Origin: Tenrec ecaudatus
Taxonomy: Eukaryota > Chordata > Mammalia > Afrosoricida > Tenrecidae
DNA length: 64,000 nucleotides
Direction of reading: 5' to 3'
Assembly: GCF_050624435.1 (NCBI RefSeq)
Contig: NC_134538.1
Coordinates: forward strand, 115,642,437 to 115,706,436
The notes beneath the pieces are model-generated. The model had not been told where the DNA came from, searched no databases, and worked only from the letters and a program-made list of their open reading frames with translations. This document shows, one piece after another, positions 22,476 to 34,732 of this stretch; the stretch's first letter is position 1, and every line of letters begins with the position of its first letter. The position numbers were made by a program, and so were the translations under genes.

Positions 22476-23276
22476 AATTGGAATTAGAATAAAAACAACA
22501 AAGAAGCCTTTCAAAACAGCAGAGTTAGCAGTTACTCAGTGTCCTTGCTTTCAAATGCCTTTTGCCAAAGCTTAGCAAAAGGGAAAACCAACCAACAGGG
22601 GAACCTAAACAACACACCGGGAGAAAACCAAGGCCAAACACCAAATTAGAGTGGGGCATATGTGGGAAAGCCCGGGCCCCAAACCATGGGAACTGGCTTG
22701 GTCAAAACCATGAGAACTGAGCGTGGCTAGCCACTAAGTCCCTGCCCTGCCATGGTTGGAGCACTGGACACCATCTTGGTGAGGCTGGCAGAGGACCACG
22801 TGCTCAGTTGCCCTGCCACAAAGTGGCCGACACGGGGAGGAACCATCGTGGTAAGATCCATGGAGTCAGGAGTTCGGCTAGCCGGGAAGAGATGGCGAGT
22901 CAGAGGTCAGAGGGGGAAGCATGGGAACCAGCATGCTGCAGCGACACCAATGGATTTACACAAGTGGCAGTTTGCTGGAAGCAACACTGAGTGAAGCACT
23001 GGAAAGCAAAAAGGCTTTGGGGACCACAGTGCCCCCAAACTTAAGGCTGCGGTCTTCTGACTGCATCGCAGGAAGGAGGCTGAGGGAAACGTGTAGGCGA
23101 GGATGGCACAGGAGAGCAGAGAGAAAAGACACACTGGGGGCTGGAGGGAGGTGGAAGGGGCTCCAGGAGCCATATATTACACATGGCCCCAGGGCAAAGT
23201 AGACCTCACCTGGCTCTTACATAGCAACAGCTTCAACAGGCAGGATTGAATCCCATAAAATTGGCAGAAAAGTCTG
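22476..23276. other. Unassigned, GC-rich
   Basis: GC- and purine-rich 0.8 kb with short frames of 60-93 codons on both strands, none domain-like. It could be retroviral leader or LTR sequence. Not identified. Confidence 0.3.
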
Positions 23277-23350
23277 GGAGGAGGAGGAGGAGGAGGAGGA
23301 GGAGGAGGAGGAGGAGGAGGAGGAGGAGGAGGAGGAGGAGGAGGAGGAGG
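23277..23350. repeat. (GGA)n microsatellite, about 24 units
   Basis: A pure GAG/GGA trinucleotide tract of about 74 bp. The minus strand would read poly-proline in one frame (part of a 69-codon frame), which is an artefact of the repeat. The length and purity suggest recent expansion. Confidence 0.97.
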
Positions 23351-24614
23351 TTGTTCCAGCTCCCGTCCAGAGGCCAGCGTTTTCAAACCTCACTCCTTGC
23401 AGTTTATGTCTGACACAAGAATTTCGACCCAGCCACCAGAGCTTCCCACTCTCTCAAAGTGGTGAGGTGACGTCTGCAAAGTGCACAGAAAGAGTCAGTG
23501 AGGCAGAGATGCGTGCCTGCTTCAGGGACACGTGTCTCAAGCTGGGCTTACTTTAAAGGTGTAGTCCAGACATTTTTTTATCCGAGACACGACACCACAA
23601 TGTGAGGTCTCTGGAGTGGGTTATGCCTCAGTTCTTGGCTTCACACACTGAACGAATTCATGCCAAAGCCCATTTTGTAATCCAAGTTGGTTTTCATGAA
23701 GGACAGGACAAGTTTCAGATCTTACACACTCCAAAGGTTTCACAACTGTGCATGAGCAACGTCGTGGAAAAGAGCACCCACTTGTGTGGAACTGGGTGTG
23801 GGGCAGTGGGAATCCCAGGGACTCAGGGGTTGGTGGAGCAAGGGACAAGACGGTTCAGAGACCCGAGAGTGAGGGGGCTGGAGCATGGGTGCAAGAGAAC
23901 AAGAGTGCCTGAAGGGGCACGCCCAGGCACATGTGGACCCCACCCTCTGACCTGCCACTGACCAGGAGAAGGGTAAGAGAGAGTCCCAGAGGTGCTCCTG
24001 CCTTATTCTAGTCCATCCCCTGGCTGGAGGAAGGTCTGGTTGAAGGTATTGTTTGACCCCGTTGGATGGCTTAAGCCCATCTAGGTGATGTCATGAGCCT
24101 GCCTTAGTTTGGACCTTCCAGGTATACCTTCCACCTCGCTGGGGGCTTGAGTAAGAACTTGTTTAGCTTGGGTTTTTCATCGTCATCTTAATGGCTACCT
24201 GATTTCTTTCCAACCCTCTCTATGGCAGCCTTTGCAGGCATGGGAGGGACAACCCCCTGTCCTTAAACTAGCTCCCTAACAAATGTATTACCATATAAGA
24301 ATCTCTAATGTATTTAGGGATAGTAAATATTATGAATCATTGCATTTCAGATTATTGTGATTAAAAGTATGATTGTTAACCTTATTAACAGCAATATTTT
24401 GAATCATTCTTGAATACTTCTGTGGTGATTAATTACTGAGGTGTGTCACAGAACTTTGTTGAATCTCAAACAAGTTATATTAAAACATTTATTTTATGTG
24501 ATCTCTGTTTTTATTAGGGATTATTGATGCCTCAAAAACTATAATTTTATTATAGATATATATATATGCAAACTCCAACCCCAACCCACTATCACATTAT
24601 GCGTAGATAAAAGG
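23351..24614. other. Unassigned sequence
   Basis: Includes a 119-codon plus-strand frame (23602-23961) in GC-rich sequence without recognisable domains. From 24290 the sequence becomes AT-rich. No repeat family recognised. Confidence 0.35.
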
Positions 24615-24690
24615 CAGTTAGTCTCTGCAGGAGCAGACGGCTTCCTCTTTCTCCCAGATAGTGGCTGGTGACTCTAAAGCAATGACAGTA
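24615..24690 (-). mobile_element. AfroSINE middle fragment
   Basis: CTCTTTCTCCCAGATAGTGG and CTGGTGACTCTAAAGC are the reversed GAGAAAG/CCACCAG core of the SINE. Both ends are missing. Confidence 0.55.
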
Positions 24691-24794
24691 GCAACCCAAG
24701 TCCTAGTTGACATATATAAAGATGTAGTACAAATCTCATCACTTAGTTTTCTCCTCATGGATGACGAGAAAATTTTCTCAAGCCATAAAAAGAA

Positions 24795-25005
24795 AACTGA
24801 ACCAAATTCACTGCCAGTGAGTTGATGGCCACTCACATCCAACCTAGGGAACAGGGTAGAACTACCCCGGAGTTTCTGAGACTGCAACTACTACCATGAT
24901 TAAAAAGTCCCGCCTTTTGCCCTCAGAGAAGCTCATGGTTTTGAACTGCTTACCCTGCGGATCACAGCCCAACTTGTAACTACAAGGCCACCAGGATTCC
25001 TTTTA
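24795..25005 (-). mobile_element. AfroSINE, nearly full length
   Basis: Minus strand from CAGTGAGTTGATGGCCACTC (3' region) through GGAACAGGGTAGAACTACCC, TTTTGAACTGCTTACCCTGC and AAGGCCACCAGGATTCC (head). Confidence 0.8.
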
Positions 25006-25017
25006 GACATATTCTAA

Positions 25018-25105
25018 TAGTGACCTTAGAGGATAGAGTAGAACTGCCTCATTGGATTTCCCAGGTTGTAAATCTTTGCAGGAACAAACCACCACACCAT
25101 TAGAT
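25018..25105 (-). mobile_element. AfroSINE fragment, tandem to the previous one
   Basis: AGGATAGAGTAGAACTGCCT and AGGTTGTAAATCTTTGCAGG belong to the 3' half of a second copy in the same orientation, abutting the head of the first. Confidence 0.6.
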
Positions 25106-25233
25106 CAGAACACACATCATACATAGATCAGAATATCCTAATTCTTTCTACTAGTAGGCATGTTAACATGGACATACGGGTTAAATAATTTGCTATTCTG
25201 TGAAAAATTTTATTGTATCAGGGTCTCTTTAAG

Positions 25234-25425
25234 ATGCCATGGTGACATAGTGGGTTCCGATTGGGACTGTTAATCATAAGATTCTTGTTTCAAACCCACC
25301 AGGTGTCTGAGGGAGAAAGAAGAGACTGTTCTCATAAGATTTACCCTTCACGATCCCCAAGAAGTAAGTCTCCTCTGCCCTATCGTATCGCTATGAATCA
25401 GAATGGATTCGATGGCAGTAGCGAC
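25234..25425 (+). mobile_element. AfroSINE
   Basis: Head ATGCCATGGTGACATAGTGG, B-box TTTCAAACCCACCAGG, and 3' block CGCTATGAATCAGAATGGAT then TCGATGGCAGTAGC. About 190 bp. Confidence 0.8.
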
Positions 25426-25432
25426 CTTTAGC

Positions 25433-27261
25433 ATTTTGTGAACTCATAACAACTTCTTCCTAAGCGGATTTTTCTTCTCCCAATGGAATCAATTGATACA
25501 GAGACATTAGGAAATCAGATTTACAATATATCTATATTCTTTCCAACAGGCTTTTCTATAAATGTTCAATAGTGTATTTGCTCTGCTTGATATAGAGAAA
25601 TGGTTACAATACATTTCAGTTTTACATTACAGCATTATTTGCTTTAGGCTTTCAGCCTATAAGAATAGAGTAAAATTATTTAATTTCATTGTATCTTCTC
25701 TTTTGCTCTTCCTCTCTCCCTCCCTGCGGTGGTTTGTCAAGGACCAAGAGAAGGGAGTAATCTAGTAAGAGCGTGCATCATATTGCAAAATCAATGATAA
25801 AACCAACTAAAACTCTTTTTTCTTGTCTCAAACTAGCAATTGTAAAAAAGAAAAGATGCCAGTGATATCTTATTCCTTTTGTTGGTCTGCTTTCCATACA
25901 GTTGTGGTGATTACTGTTAAGTTTTATTAATGTAAACTTCAAATTGTTGGCAACTACAACTTTAATATGCTAAAACCAAAACAGAAAATAAAGCGAACAA
26001 AGAAAACAAAGTTAGTACTTGCTGGATGATTTAAATTATATATCTGGATAAAAGTAGCATCTAACTCTTCCCTATCCCTATGTTTTCCTGGTTTCTCATT
26101 TGTTTTCTGATTATATGTTTTATTAAAGAGTTTCTCAAAGCATGTATAATTTCAAAGTAAGCAATGTGGGTCATTCTTTTATATCCTTATTGCATTGATG
26201 AAAGGCACAAGGCAAACCAACAATAGAGAGTTACAAATGGAATGATTAAAAAAGAGAAATGATTCTCTCTCTTAATTCCTTCAATTTAATGTGTTTATTA
26301 TTACTTACTTTGTATCTGATGATGGATGAGGTGAGGAGCATTGACAGTTTTTTGGTGTCATATTGTTCTATATGTGAAACAAATTCCAGTGAATGCCAAT
26401 ACCTCCATTAGAAGAGCCCTCTGGGTAATGTGGATTATAATTATATTATGAACAATACTCAGATTATTACCCTAGGTAGAGAAAAACAATTTATGTAAGG
26501 TTTATTGAATTTTTAATCTGCTTCTTTATTTCTAGCCATTAAATTGACTTGCACAATATAGTTATATTTTTTCACTGAGAAATGCTTCAAAATACATACA
26601 TACATACACACATATACGCACACACACGCACACAGACAACAGAAATGCCAAGGACCCATAATTTTTCAAAGTTGGCATTAAAGCTGAGCCTGAAAGATCC
26701 TCATCACTTTAATTTAAGTCAGAAGCTGAGTGAGCAACATTTCTGAACCTGTGATCTATCATCTGTCTAGATTCTAGAACTTGGCCCAGACAGCACAAGG
26801 GGGGGGGGGCAGAGGTGAAGAGTTTGTTGCAAAGGTAGAACCTAGCACATCTAGCAACTATTTTTCCTCCCAGCATACCACCTTAGTAAGAAATTAATTT
26901 TATAAATGCTATTGAGCTTTTTAATATTTCAAGACAAATAACTCTTGGTAGCTTTCAAATAACTTAACGTTTCTGATTAGGTAGAAGGAAGTTCACAAAA
27001 AGATAGCATATCATGAGTGAACAGTGTGTTTTTCTTTAATGGGAAATATTGTAAATGTAATATAAAAAGCAATCTAGAACTAAGTTTAGGGGATGCAATG
27101 CAGTGGGTTATTTAATATGGCTCTTCTCATCATAGCTTTTACTCCCACCAAGTGACTTTTGTTTTCCTAATGCGTCTTGGCAAGAGGGTGGGGGAAGACA
27201 GATGGTACTGGATGATTCAGCTCTGGGGGACCGTTAACAGTTGATCATAATTGCCATCCCA
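25433..27261. other. No recognisable element; simple repeats only
   Basis: AT-rich. A (CATA)/(CA)-type stretch lies at about 26592-26637 and a G11 run at 26799-26809. The longest frame is 67 codons. Nothing else supported. Confidence 0.4.
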
Positions 27262-27478
27262 ACAAAAACACACCAGACTCGCTGCCCATGAGCTGATACT
27301 GACCCATAGCAACCCTCCAGGACCTGCTAGAATTGATCCTGTGGGTTTCCAAGACTGTAACTCTTTACTGGTATAGAAAGCCTCATCATCCTCCCAGTGA
27401 GTGGCTGGTGCTTTTGAACAGCTGACCTTGTGGTTTGCAGCTGAACTTGTAACCACTACAACTCAATAAGGCATCTCA
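27262..27478 (-). mobile_element. AfroSINE
   Basis: Minus strand: GATACTGACCCATAGCAACC, CTGTGGGTTTCCAAGACTGT, GGCTGGTGCTTTTGAACAGC and GTAACCACTACAACTCA. The 79-codon frame here is antisense SINE. Confidence 0.8.
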
Positions 27479-27954
27479 GAACCAGGGGTGGGGTGAGGTG
27501 GGTGGGGTTACTAGAAAGAGAAAAGCTAGGAAAGGAGCTTATCCTTTGGATCCCCAAATCAATGTGCATCAAATCTCCTTGATCTAGGAGACAGGGTTGA
27601 CACTAGAAGAGTGGCGGAGCAGCAATAGTGAAGCAGGAGATGGGTGGTTTACTTCCCAGCCCTCAGGGCAATTAGTGAAGACTGCTTTCAAGCAGGGGAA
27701 TCACGTGTCCAGTGGAGGGCCTCCACTTAATTGGAAGAGCTGATTTTTGCTAATTCACAGAGCTGGAACTGTGCCTCTGGGTTGAAGCTTACAGAGAAGT
27801 GGAACACCCTTTGGGCATTTATTGGTAGCCCTAAAAGACATTTGTAACACACAGGGCAGAGGCCAGGCCAACAGGTTGACAGCCAGTGAGGGCTGCCTGT
27901 GGGCGTTACAGAGAAGAACTTTTTCTGACTGAATTACTGAACCCTGAGCATTTC

Positions 27955-28185
27955 TCACCTGATTTGTGTACTGTTAACTTCCCTAGTAAAGTTAATAATT
28001 TTGAGCATTGTCTGTGAGTTCTGAGTGGCCACTGTAATGAATTATGGAAACTATCAGAAAAGAAGAATTTGGGGGAAGTTCAGGGCATGAAAGAACAGTT
28101 GGTGTCAGAACAGGAATGGTGGGACTGCTAGGGGGCCAGAGGGGGTGAGAAATGGGTCCCATGCCAGTTCCTTGGGGGGACGCTA
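27955..28185 (+). repeat. Dispersed repeat C, copy 3
   Basis: TTGAGCATTGTCTGTGAGTT then GTGGCCACTGTAATGAATTA is the clearest copy of the block seen also at 5260, 17570 and 31080. A purine-rich downstream part ends near 28185. Confidence 0.5.
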
Positions 28186-28369
28186 AAAAAATGGAGATTT
28201 GAAGAAAGAATTTAAAATATAAACATTATGTCTGATTATTTATTCAAGTATACTTAGATTTCAGATTTTAATTTGGGGGTAAATCAGAGGTGTTAATTTT
28301 TTTTTTAATCTCTTACAGATTCCGTATCTTTTCCCTAACAGCATGTTTGGTAGTGACGTGCTTACAGAT

Positions 28370-28432
28370 GTAATTAGCATTCACTAATTTATTCAACATA
28401 CATCATTAAGAGCCTACTGCATTCCAAGAAAG
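28370..28432 (+). mobile_element. Old MIR/L2-type remnant cut by an AfroSINE
   Basis: TTTATTCAACATACATCATT followed by AAGAGCCTACTGCATTCC resembles the common motif attcaacaaatatttattgagcacctactat of ancient mammalian repeats. It stops where the AfroSINE begins. Confidence 0.45.
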
Positions 28433-28625
28433 AATCCCTGGTGCCACAACGAGTTAAGCATCGTGCTGCTAACTTCACTGTCAGCTGTTCAAACCCATCG
28501 GCTGCTCTGCAGAAGAAAGAGGATGCTGTCTGGCACTGTAAAGATTGACAGTCTTGGGAATCCAGTAGAGTAATACTACAGGGTCACTATGAATCAGAAT
28601 CAATTAGATGGCGATGGGTTTGGGG
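28433..28625 (+). mobile_element. AfroSINE
   Basis: Complete order of blocks: AATCCCTGGTGCCACAACGA head, GCTGTTCAAACCCATCGGCT, GTAAAGATTGACAGTCTTGG, GGGTCACTATGAATCAGAAT, and GATGGCGATGGGTTTGG end. Confidence 0.85.
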
Positions 28626-28634
28626 TGATGTGCG

Positions 28635-29061
28635 AGGAACTTTGCTAGTTGTGAGGACAGAAAGTTATCCTGTAGACGCATTTCTCAAATGTAAATGTTC
28701 TCCTGCCTTTTACCAATGCCAGATTCTCCAGATGTCCTACAGAGTTAATTATGGTGTGACCAACTTCTTCACATGTCTCTTTGAAATGTCTCCCCAGAGA
28801 GGCCTTCTTTGATCAACCTACATAAATTAGAATTACATTTATTTATGGATCAGTTCCCTTTTGTTTTCATCATAGTTACTGCCAATATGTTCAAGTATCT
28901 GTGAAGTTAGCCTTTCATTTTTTGGTCTACCCATTCTTCGGTAAGCTTTTTGAGAGTAGGAGGGGCCCCCAAACCTGTGTTATTCATCACTCGAACTCCA
29001 GCCTTGTGAGCCGTGCCTGCCTAACTCCGTGCTTAGTAGATATTTGAAAGATGAATAAGTC
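28635..29061 (+). mobile_element. L2 LINE, 3' end
   Basis: AATGTCTCCCCAGAGAGGCC with TTCTTTGATCAACCTACATA matches the L2 block that reads cagagaggccttccctgacc. Further on, GTAAGCTTTTTGAGAGTAGG and GCTTAGTAGATATTTGAAAG correspond to the terminal L2 segment. The 60-codon frame at 28630 lies inside it. Confidence 0.75.
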
Positions 29062-30159
29062 AAGTTTATTTTCTCTTCTACTATAGTCTAAAGAAAATTG
29101 ATGATTCCAGGTTGGCTGTTTTAATTAACTCTTTTTATTTTATTTGTGCTGAGAAAGGAAGGAGGAAATCGAAAAGGAAGCATCTATCAAACACGCTGTT
29201 TTCTTCCTCTTTCAAATAAAATAAGTGAAACTTCCTTGATTATGAGAGAACTACTCAATATAAAAATGTGAAATTACAGGGGGGGAAATTAAACTTTTTA
29301 TTTTGAAATAATTATAGATTCACAGAAAGGTCTTTGTATTATGTGTTAGAATATCCTGGACCTATTTCATTAATACAGTAATTGTTAACTACAAAAGAGT
29401 ACAGGACACTCAAGTACGCCCACCCACAAATACAGCTCTAGTGTTCCTGACCTAGACCATAGTAGTAAAATAAATAGCTCCAGGTACAGCACCCAAGAGA
29501 CAGTGTACATCATCATCTTGGCACCCCTTTTCAGTGGCATTGGGTTTTAGCTACTCTTTGATGTGTTTTCTGGAGATCATGGCAACCCTGGGGTTGGAAA
29601 TAGTTGTCCTGTTTTAAAAGCAGAGCGTTAAGTGAGATGTAGGAGGGTGGGTAATCTTATTCTTTAATTCACCATGGCAGCTCACTCACTTCTCCTTCCC
29701 TTCCCCACCCTGCTCTTTTACAAAAGAATCTTACTGGAAGCATCAACATTTCTATCCTTTGACAATTTTATGGTTGAAGTTTCTTCTAAGTCAAGAGCCA
29801 CTTAGTTTAGCAGTGAAATGGACAATACCAATGGCATTTAAGACTTTACCTGTAAGCATTTTCTTTTGTTTATGTATGTTCCATCGTGAATGAAATAGGC
29901 AGTCTTTTCCCACATCATTATTGAGGTGGATATACTTGTGCCTGGATTGTGAATATAGATTTCCTGAGTATGAGTAAGTTTTGCTCTATGCCTTGAATTA
30001 GAAAGCTATTTTTTCTAGTTATAATTGTCAGTGTATGACATTGATTTTGGTGTATGCATTTTGGCTCTGCTCAATATTAGTAAGAGGTTTATGCATGAAA
30101 CTCTAATCATTCCCCCACTTCTAGACAGACATAAAAGTTAGATTTATACATACTTGCAT
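29062..30159. other. No recognisable element
   Basis: AT-rich sequence without open frames. The part around 29290-29800 (TTTTGAAATAATTATAGATT, ACAGAAAGGTCTTTGTATT) may be an old L1 or L2 body, but I cannot place it. Confidence 0.35.
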
Positions 30160-30340
30160 TGTAGTGGGCTGCTCGTTGAACTGGGAGCTCAAGATGAGTA
30201 GTTCAAACCCACCAGTCACTCATCACGGGGGATTCTGTTCCCAAAATGACAAATGCCTTAGAACCTAAAGAGCAGTTGCCCTCTCTCTCGTGGGACTGCT
30301 CTGAGTCAGAAGTGATTCACTTACTGCGAGTGCGGCTTTC
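30160..30340 (+). mobile_element. AfroSINE, first of a head-to-tail pair
   Basis: GTGGGCTGCTCGTTGAACTG and GTAGTTCAAACCCACCAGTC, then TGGGACTGCTCTGAGTCAGA. The 3' end is diverged. Confidence 0.7.
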
Positions 30341-30361
30341 TAATTTGTTTAGCGTTCTTCT

Positions 30362-30510
30362 CAGGAGCTCCAGTGAGAGTGTGGGATACGCAATGGGCTG
30401 CTGAATTTGAGGTCTGCAGTTCAAAACCACAAGTTGCTCCTCAGGAGAAAGATTCACAATCTTCGAAACCCTAGATTGAGTCACTATGAGGCTGTGGGTT
30501 TGTGTTGTTA
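30362..30510 (+). mobile_element. AfroSINE, second of a head-to-tail pair
   Basis: GGAGCTCCAGTGAGAGTGTG head, GCAGTTCAAAACCACAAGTT, and GAGTCACTATGAGGCTGTGG. It shares orientation with its neighbour 20 bp away. Confidence 0.7.
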
Positions 30511-31079
30511 TCTCTCTTCTACTTTTTTGTCACTGGCGGGCTCTGCCTTATTTCTATAAAAATGCCTTTGTTGTGGTATTATTTTATAATGTATTAATTT
30601 TTAAAAGGTTCAAATTATTCTTTATATAATTTGAAGTACTACAAAGTCATAATTGGGAAGCTATTTATAGACTTGAATGATTTTCTCTCCATTATTATCT
30701 GTTAGACAATCCACATGCTTGTATCGAGCTCAATGTCAGACATTGGAAAAGATAGTGATTTATTGGTACAGAGAGGAGAGCTCCCTAATAGTGAGTGAGA
30801 TTTTAGTAAGACATGGGTGTACATAACAAATACGACAGCTTTTGACTACTCTTTGGTCTGGTGATAAACTTTGAAAACAATGTCTTCTAGGAAAAAGTGA
30901 TACTACAATAGATGTATTGATTTTAAAGAAAATTTATAATACAACCCACACTAGAAAATGGCAAAGAAAACAGTTCTTGTACTTCACGGTGAAAATCCTA
31001 GGTAAGATCCTAAGCAGTATATCCCACATGCCTTCAATTAGATACTTTTAAACTGGTAGATTATGAGTCTTATATACAA

Positions 31080-31300
31080 GGACCGAGGACCAAAGAGAGA
31101 CAGGCGTGCCAGCAAGGCTGGGAGAAGGCTTTAGCAGCTAAAGAACTATATTCTTAACGTTTTATTACCCATTCACTTCCCTCACAAACCTTTTCATCAC
31201 ATGAATTGTCTTTGAGTTCTGGGGGGCCATTGCAATGAATCCTCTAACCCAACAGAGCTGTGAAGGGCCGGGTGGGGGAGTTGGTGGGGTTGACTGGAGT
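31080..31300 (+). repeat. Dispersed repeat C, copy 4
   Basis: ATTCTTAACGTTTTATTACC, then AATTGTCTTTGAGTTCTGGG, GGCCATTGCAATGAATCCTC and AACCCAACAGAGCTG. It abuts the tail of the RTE copy at 31306. Confidence 0.5.
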
Positions 31301-31305
31301 CCGAA

Positions 31306-32480
31306 TGTTGTTGTTAGGTGCCATCGAGTTGGTTCTGACCCATAATGACCCTGTGCACATCAGAACGAAACACTGCCTGGCTCTGCGCCGTTCTCACAAC
31401 TCTTTCTGTGCCTGAGCCCACTGTTGCAGCCATGGTGTCCATCTGTCTCTCTGAGGGCCTTCCTCTCCGCACCGCCCCTTTAATTAACCAAACACGGTGT
31501 CTTGCTCCATGGGCTGGTCTCTCCTGACCATCTATCCAAAGCATATCACACGAAGTCTCACCATCCTTGCCTGTAAGGAGCACTCTGGATGTACTTCTTT
31601 GAAGACACATCTATTTGTCCTTCTAGCAACCTATGGTAATTTTAATATCCTTCTCCAGCACCACAATTCAAATGAATTGATTCTTCTTCAGTCTTCCTTA
31701 GTCAATATCCAACTTGCACATGCATATAAAGTGATTGAAAATACTATGGCTTGAATCAAGTGTTCCTTAGTCCTCAAAGAACATATTTGATTTTCAAAAT
31801 TCTTAAGAGGTCCTTGTGCGGCAGATTTACCGTAGGCACCTCTTCTTTGGATCACTTGACTGCTGCTTCCATGAGCTTTGGCCATGGTTCCAAGCAAGAG
31901 AAGATCGTGTCTCCATTTATCATGATGTTAACTCTTGGTCCAACTGCATGGCTTTTGGTTTTCTTCACATTAAGTCTTAATCCACAACGCAGGCTGCAGT
32001 CCTCCATCTTCAAGTCCTCTCACTTTCAGCAAGCAAGATTGTATTCTGTGTATGTGGAGGTTGTTAATAAGCTTTCCTCCAAACCTGATGCCACATTCTT
32101 CTTCATATACTCCAGCTTCTCTGACGATTTCCTCAGCACGCAGATTGAATAAGTGTGTATGGTGAGAGGATACAGCCATGCAGCATGCCCCTGTTGTGTT
32201 CGTATAACTGACTTTTGACGCATGTGCGTGTTCTTCAGAAGCACAATGAATGTGCTGGAATTCCTAATCTTCACAAGGTTATTCATCATTTGGTATGACC
32301 CACACAGTCAAGTGCATTGGCACAGTCAATGAAGGCAATATCTTTCTGGTAGTTTCTAATGTGAGCCAAGATCCATTTAACATCAGAAATGGTATCTCTT
32401 GTTCCATGGCCTCCTCCGAATGCAGTCCAAACCTCTGGCAGCTTCCCGTCAGTGCAATGATGAATGATCTTCAGCAAAAG
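31306..32480 (-). mobile_element. RTE/BovB-type LINE, 1.17-kb 3' portion
   Basis: On the minus strand it runs from the start of the RT (GGAGGCCATGGAACAAGAGA, GGATCTTGGCTCACATTAG) through the C-terminal block to GATGGCACCTAACAACAACA at 31306. The YADD position reads as an unrelated tetrapeptide (CACATACACAGA), so the RT is dead. Minus-strand frames of 60-98 codons and the overlapping 133-codon plus-strand frame are pieces or shadows of it. It is the longest uninterrupted RTE 3' portion here. Confidence 0.85.
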
Positions 32481-33744
32481 GTGTCAGAAAAGGGTAAAGG
32501 AAGGTGGAAGATGTAGGCAAGTGTTCCCTCTGCCTCATTGGAATCGTGTGTGGACAGTGTTGGGGTTGTATTTTCCTTCTCGCTACAGGAGGCAGGGAAG
32601 GTCAGACATGGCCCCATGCCATCTCCTCAGCAGCCAATAAATCATCCTAGCAAACAAGTGCTTTTCATTCATGTTTGTCAGTGTGTTCTTCTGAGAGGTA
32701 AATATAATGAGCAATTAAACTAACTAGACAGTAAGTTTTTTAGTTTTTATAGTCTGGTTATTTAACTTTAAAACAGAAAGATACCACGCTCTCTGAAATC
32801 CGGGAAGTGTCACCTTCTCCAACCCCCACCCTCCAAAATGACACCTTTATTTCACACACAATTTCCTCAGTACATAAGCTCAATATTGGTGACAAATTTT
32901 AATGGCATAAAACACTTCACTCTTTTTAAAGACAGGAGTTCTAAGCAAAATTTGCACCGAAGATAACAGATTAGATAATTCTCAGGTTTATTTCAACTGG
33001 TTGAGCAATTTCTTACTATAAGCAGAGAATTTATTAAGTTAAACTTGTATATTGATATGAGAGAAACCACTGGCGATCAATTATCCAAAACAATTAGTAC
33101 CTTGACACGTGGGCCTTGAAAGGAATGCCATACCTTTAAAAGAACTAATTGTTATCGATTGCTGATATTCAAATGAATGCTTTATATTGTATATTTTAAT
33201 AACCATGGAAACCATCGGGTTACTCTCACAGAGAGGAACACAGACTACCAGAAAACACCAGGACAGAGGTGCTGTGCACTCTGCTTCCTTGGAATTCTGT
33301 TCCGTTATTGTTGTCCATAATGTAATGTTTGTCCACTCGTTCGTATGCCCTGAACTTCCCTCACTTCATTACAAATGGGTACACATTCAGTCACCTTGTA
33401 GGACAGAAACCTTTCACTCTCTCAGAAGGTAGCTTTTCAGAAACTGTAGTGAACATGAGGTCACTTGGAGGGCTCGCCATTACTAAAGATTTCCATGCAT
33501 CACCCTCAGAGGGAGGAAATGAGTGGGGAGCAAGTCTGTCCTCTGGTGACACAAAGGCAATTCTAACGCTGCAGCAGCCTAGGGCAATCAGGCTGAGATT
33601 AGACAGAACCGCCCCCCCCTCTGTTTTTCTTTATTCTGAACCCCACCATCCATCTGTGGGGCTCTACTTCTCTGCAGTGTTTGATAATTCACTGCACTTG
33701 CTATACAGAACTAAAAACTAATAAATGGTCATTATTGGGGAAGC
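32481..33744. other. No recognisable element
   Basis: Contains a 130-codon plus-strand frame (33329-33721) with no domain-like features. No repeat identified. Confidence 0.35.
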
Positions 33745-33830
33745 AACCAAAAACCCAAACCAAACTTCCTGCCTTCGAGTCGATGCTGACTCAAAGCCCC
33801 TGTATAGGGAAGCAAACAGCTTACAAAAGT
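33745..33830 (-). mobile_element. AfroSINE 3' end only
   Basis: CAAACTTCCTGCCTTCGAGT then CGATGCTGACTCAAAGCCCC is the reversed SINE 3' end (gactcgaaggcag...). The head is absent. Confidence 0.65.
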
Positions 33831-34732
33831 GTTAAGGGTAAAATCCTGTTGTCTGTAGCAAAGCTTCTTCTCAGTCATGCTGGTTAGCATTCTCTCCGGT
33901 CTCCAGCCTCTCAGCCACGTGCTTGCCTGGCCTCTGCCTTGTTCTGTGGGTTGGGAAGCCTATTGCTCTGCCCCCTGGTCTCTACTCTCAGTGTTCCTCT
34001 GCCGTATCTCCTGATCTTAGTGCTGTGGTGTCTGGGGCCTCCGCCACTTCAGACAGGTATCTCATGTGCACTATGTTGGTGGGTCTTCTTTCTTGATGGT
34101 CATAGATTCTCTTTCTTGCTGCTTCTGAGTTGGCTCACTTATATACTCAGTGGCACAGCCAAATGACCAATCCCATCTATAACTGTTTCACACACCCTGC
34201 CTGTTTGTGTGGTCCCACTCAGTCACTTGAGTTACAATGACTCAGTCAGGAGTTACAGAGTCCTGGAGCCTTATCAAGTCATTTTACTTCACCGTACAAA
34301 GCTTTTACATTAGTGGATTTGAGTGGAGTCAACATTTTTTGATGGTTCTCCAGGCAAACTCAAATATGCCAGGTATTACAGGTGGTCTTATAATTAGACT
34401 TACAGAAATGCTGGTGTAAATGAACCTAATTTATAAAATATACATATACAAGAGGGGAAATTTAAAGCTCCATAGTTTCAAATATTTCCATTAACTTCCA
34501 GTCCTTATATTTGTGGCTCCTCAATGATTTCCTTCAAGACCAACAAGGAGTTCTCTATTAGCGAGTTTTACTCACTGGACAAATCACCTAGTCTCAGGCT
34601 GGCTGCTTGCCACCAGGTTGAAACTACTTTCTAAGTCGGGAAAACCCCATCTCAGTGCAATTCACTGTATTAAGGTCTATGCATATCCTGGTGTTTGGAA
34701 AATGTATTGCACATTTGGCTTTCCTGTGGCTG
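33831..34732. other. No recognisable element
   Basis: Mixed composition; 75-codon frame at 33939 is Leu/Pro-rich and not domain-like. Nothing nameable. Confidence 0.35.

Noticed and set aside
23177..23386. Minus-strand frame with a long poly-proline run
   Set aside because: It is the complement of the (GGA)n microsatellite and has no support as a gene.
31751..32152. 133-codon plus-strand frame
   Set aside because: Antisense to the minus-strand RTE copy at 31306-32480.
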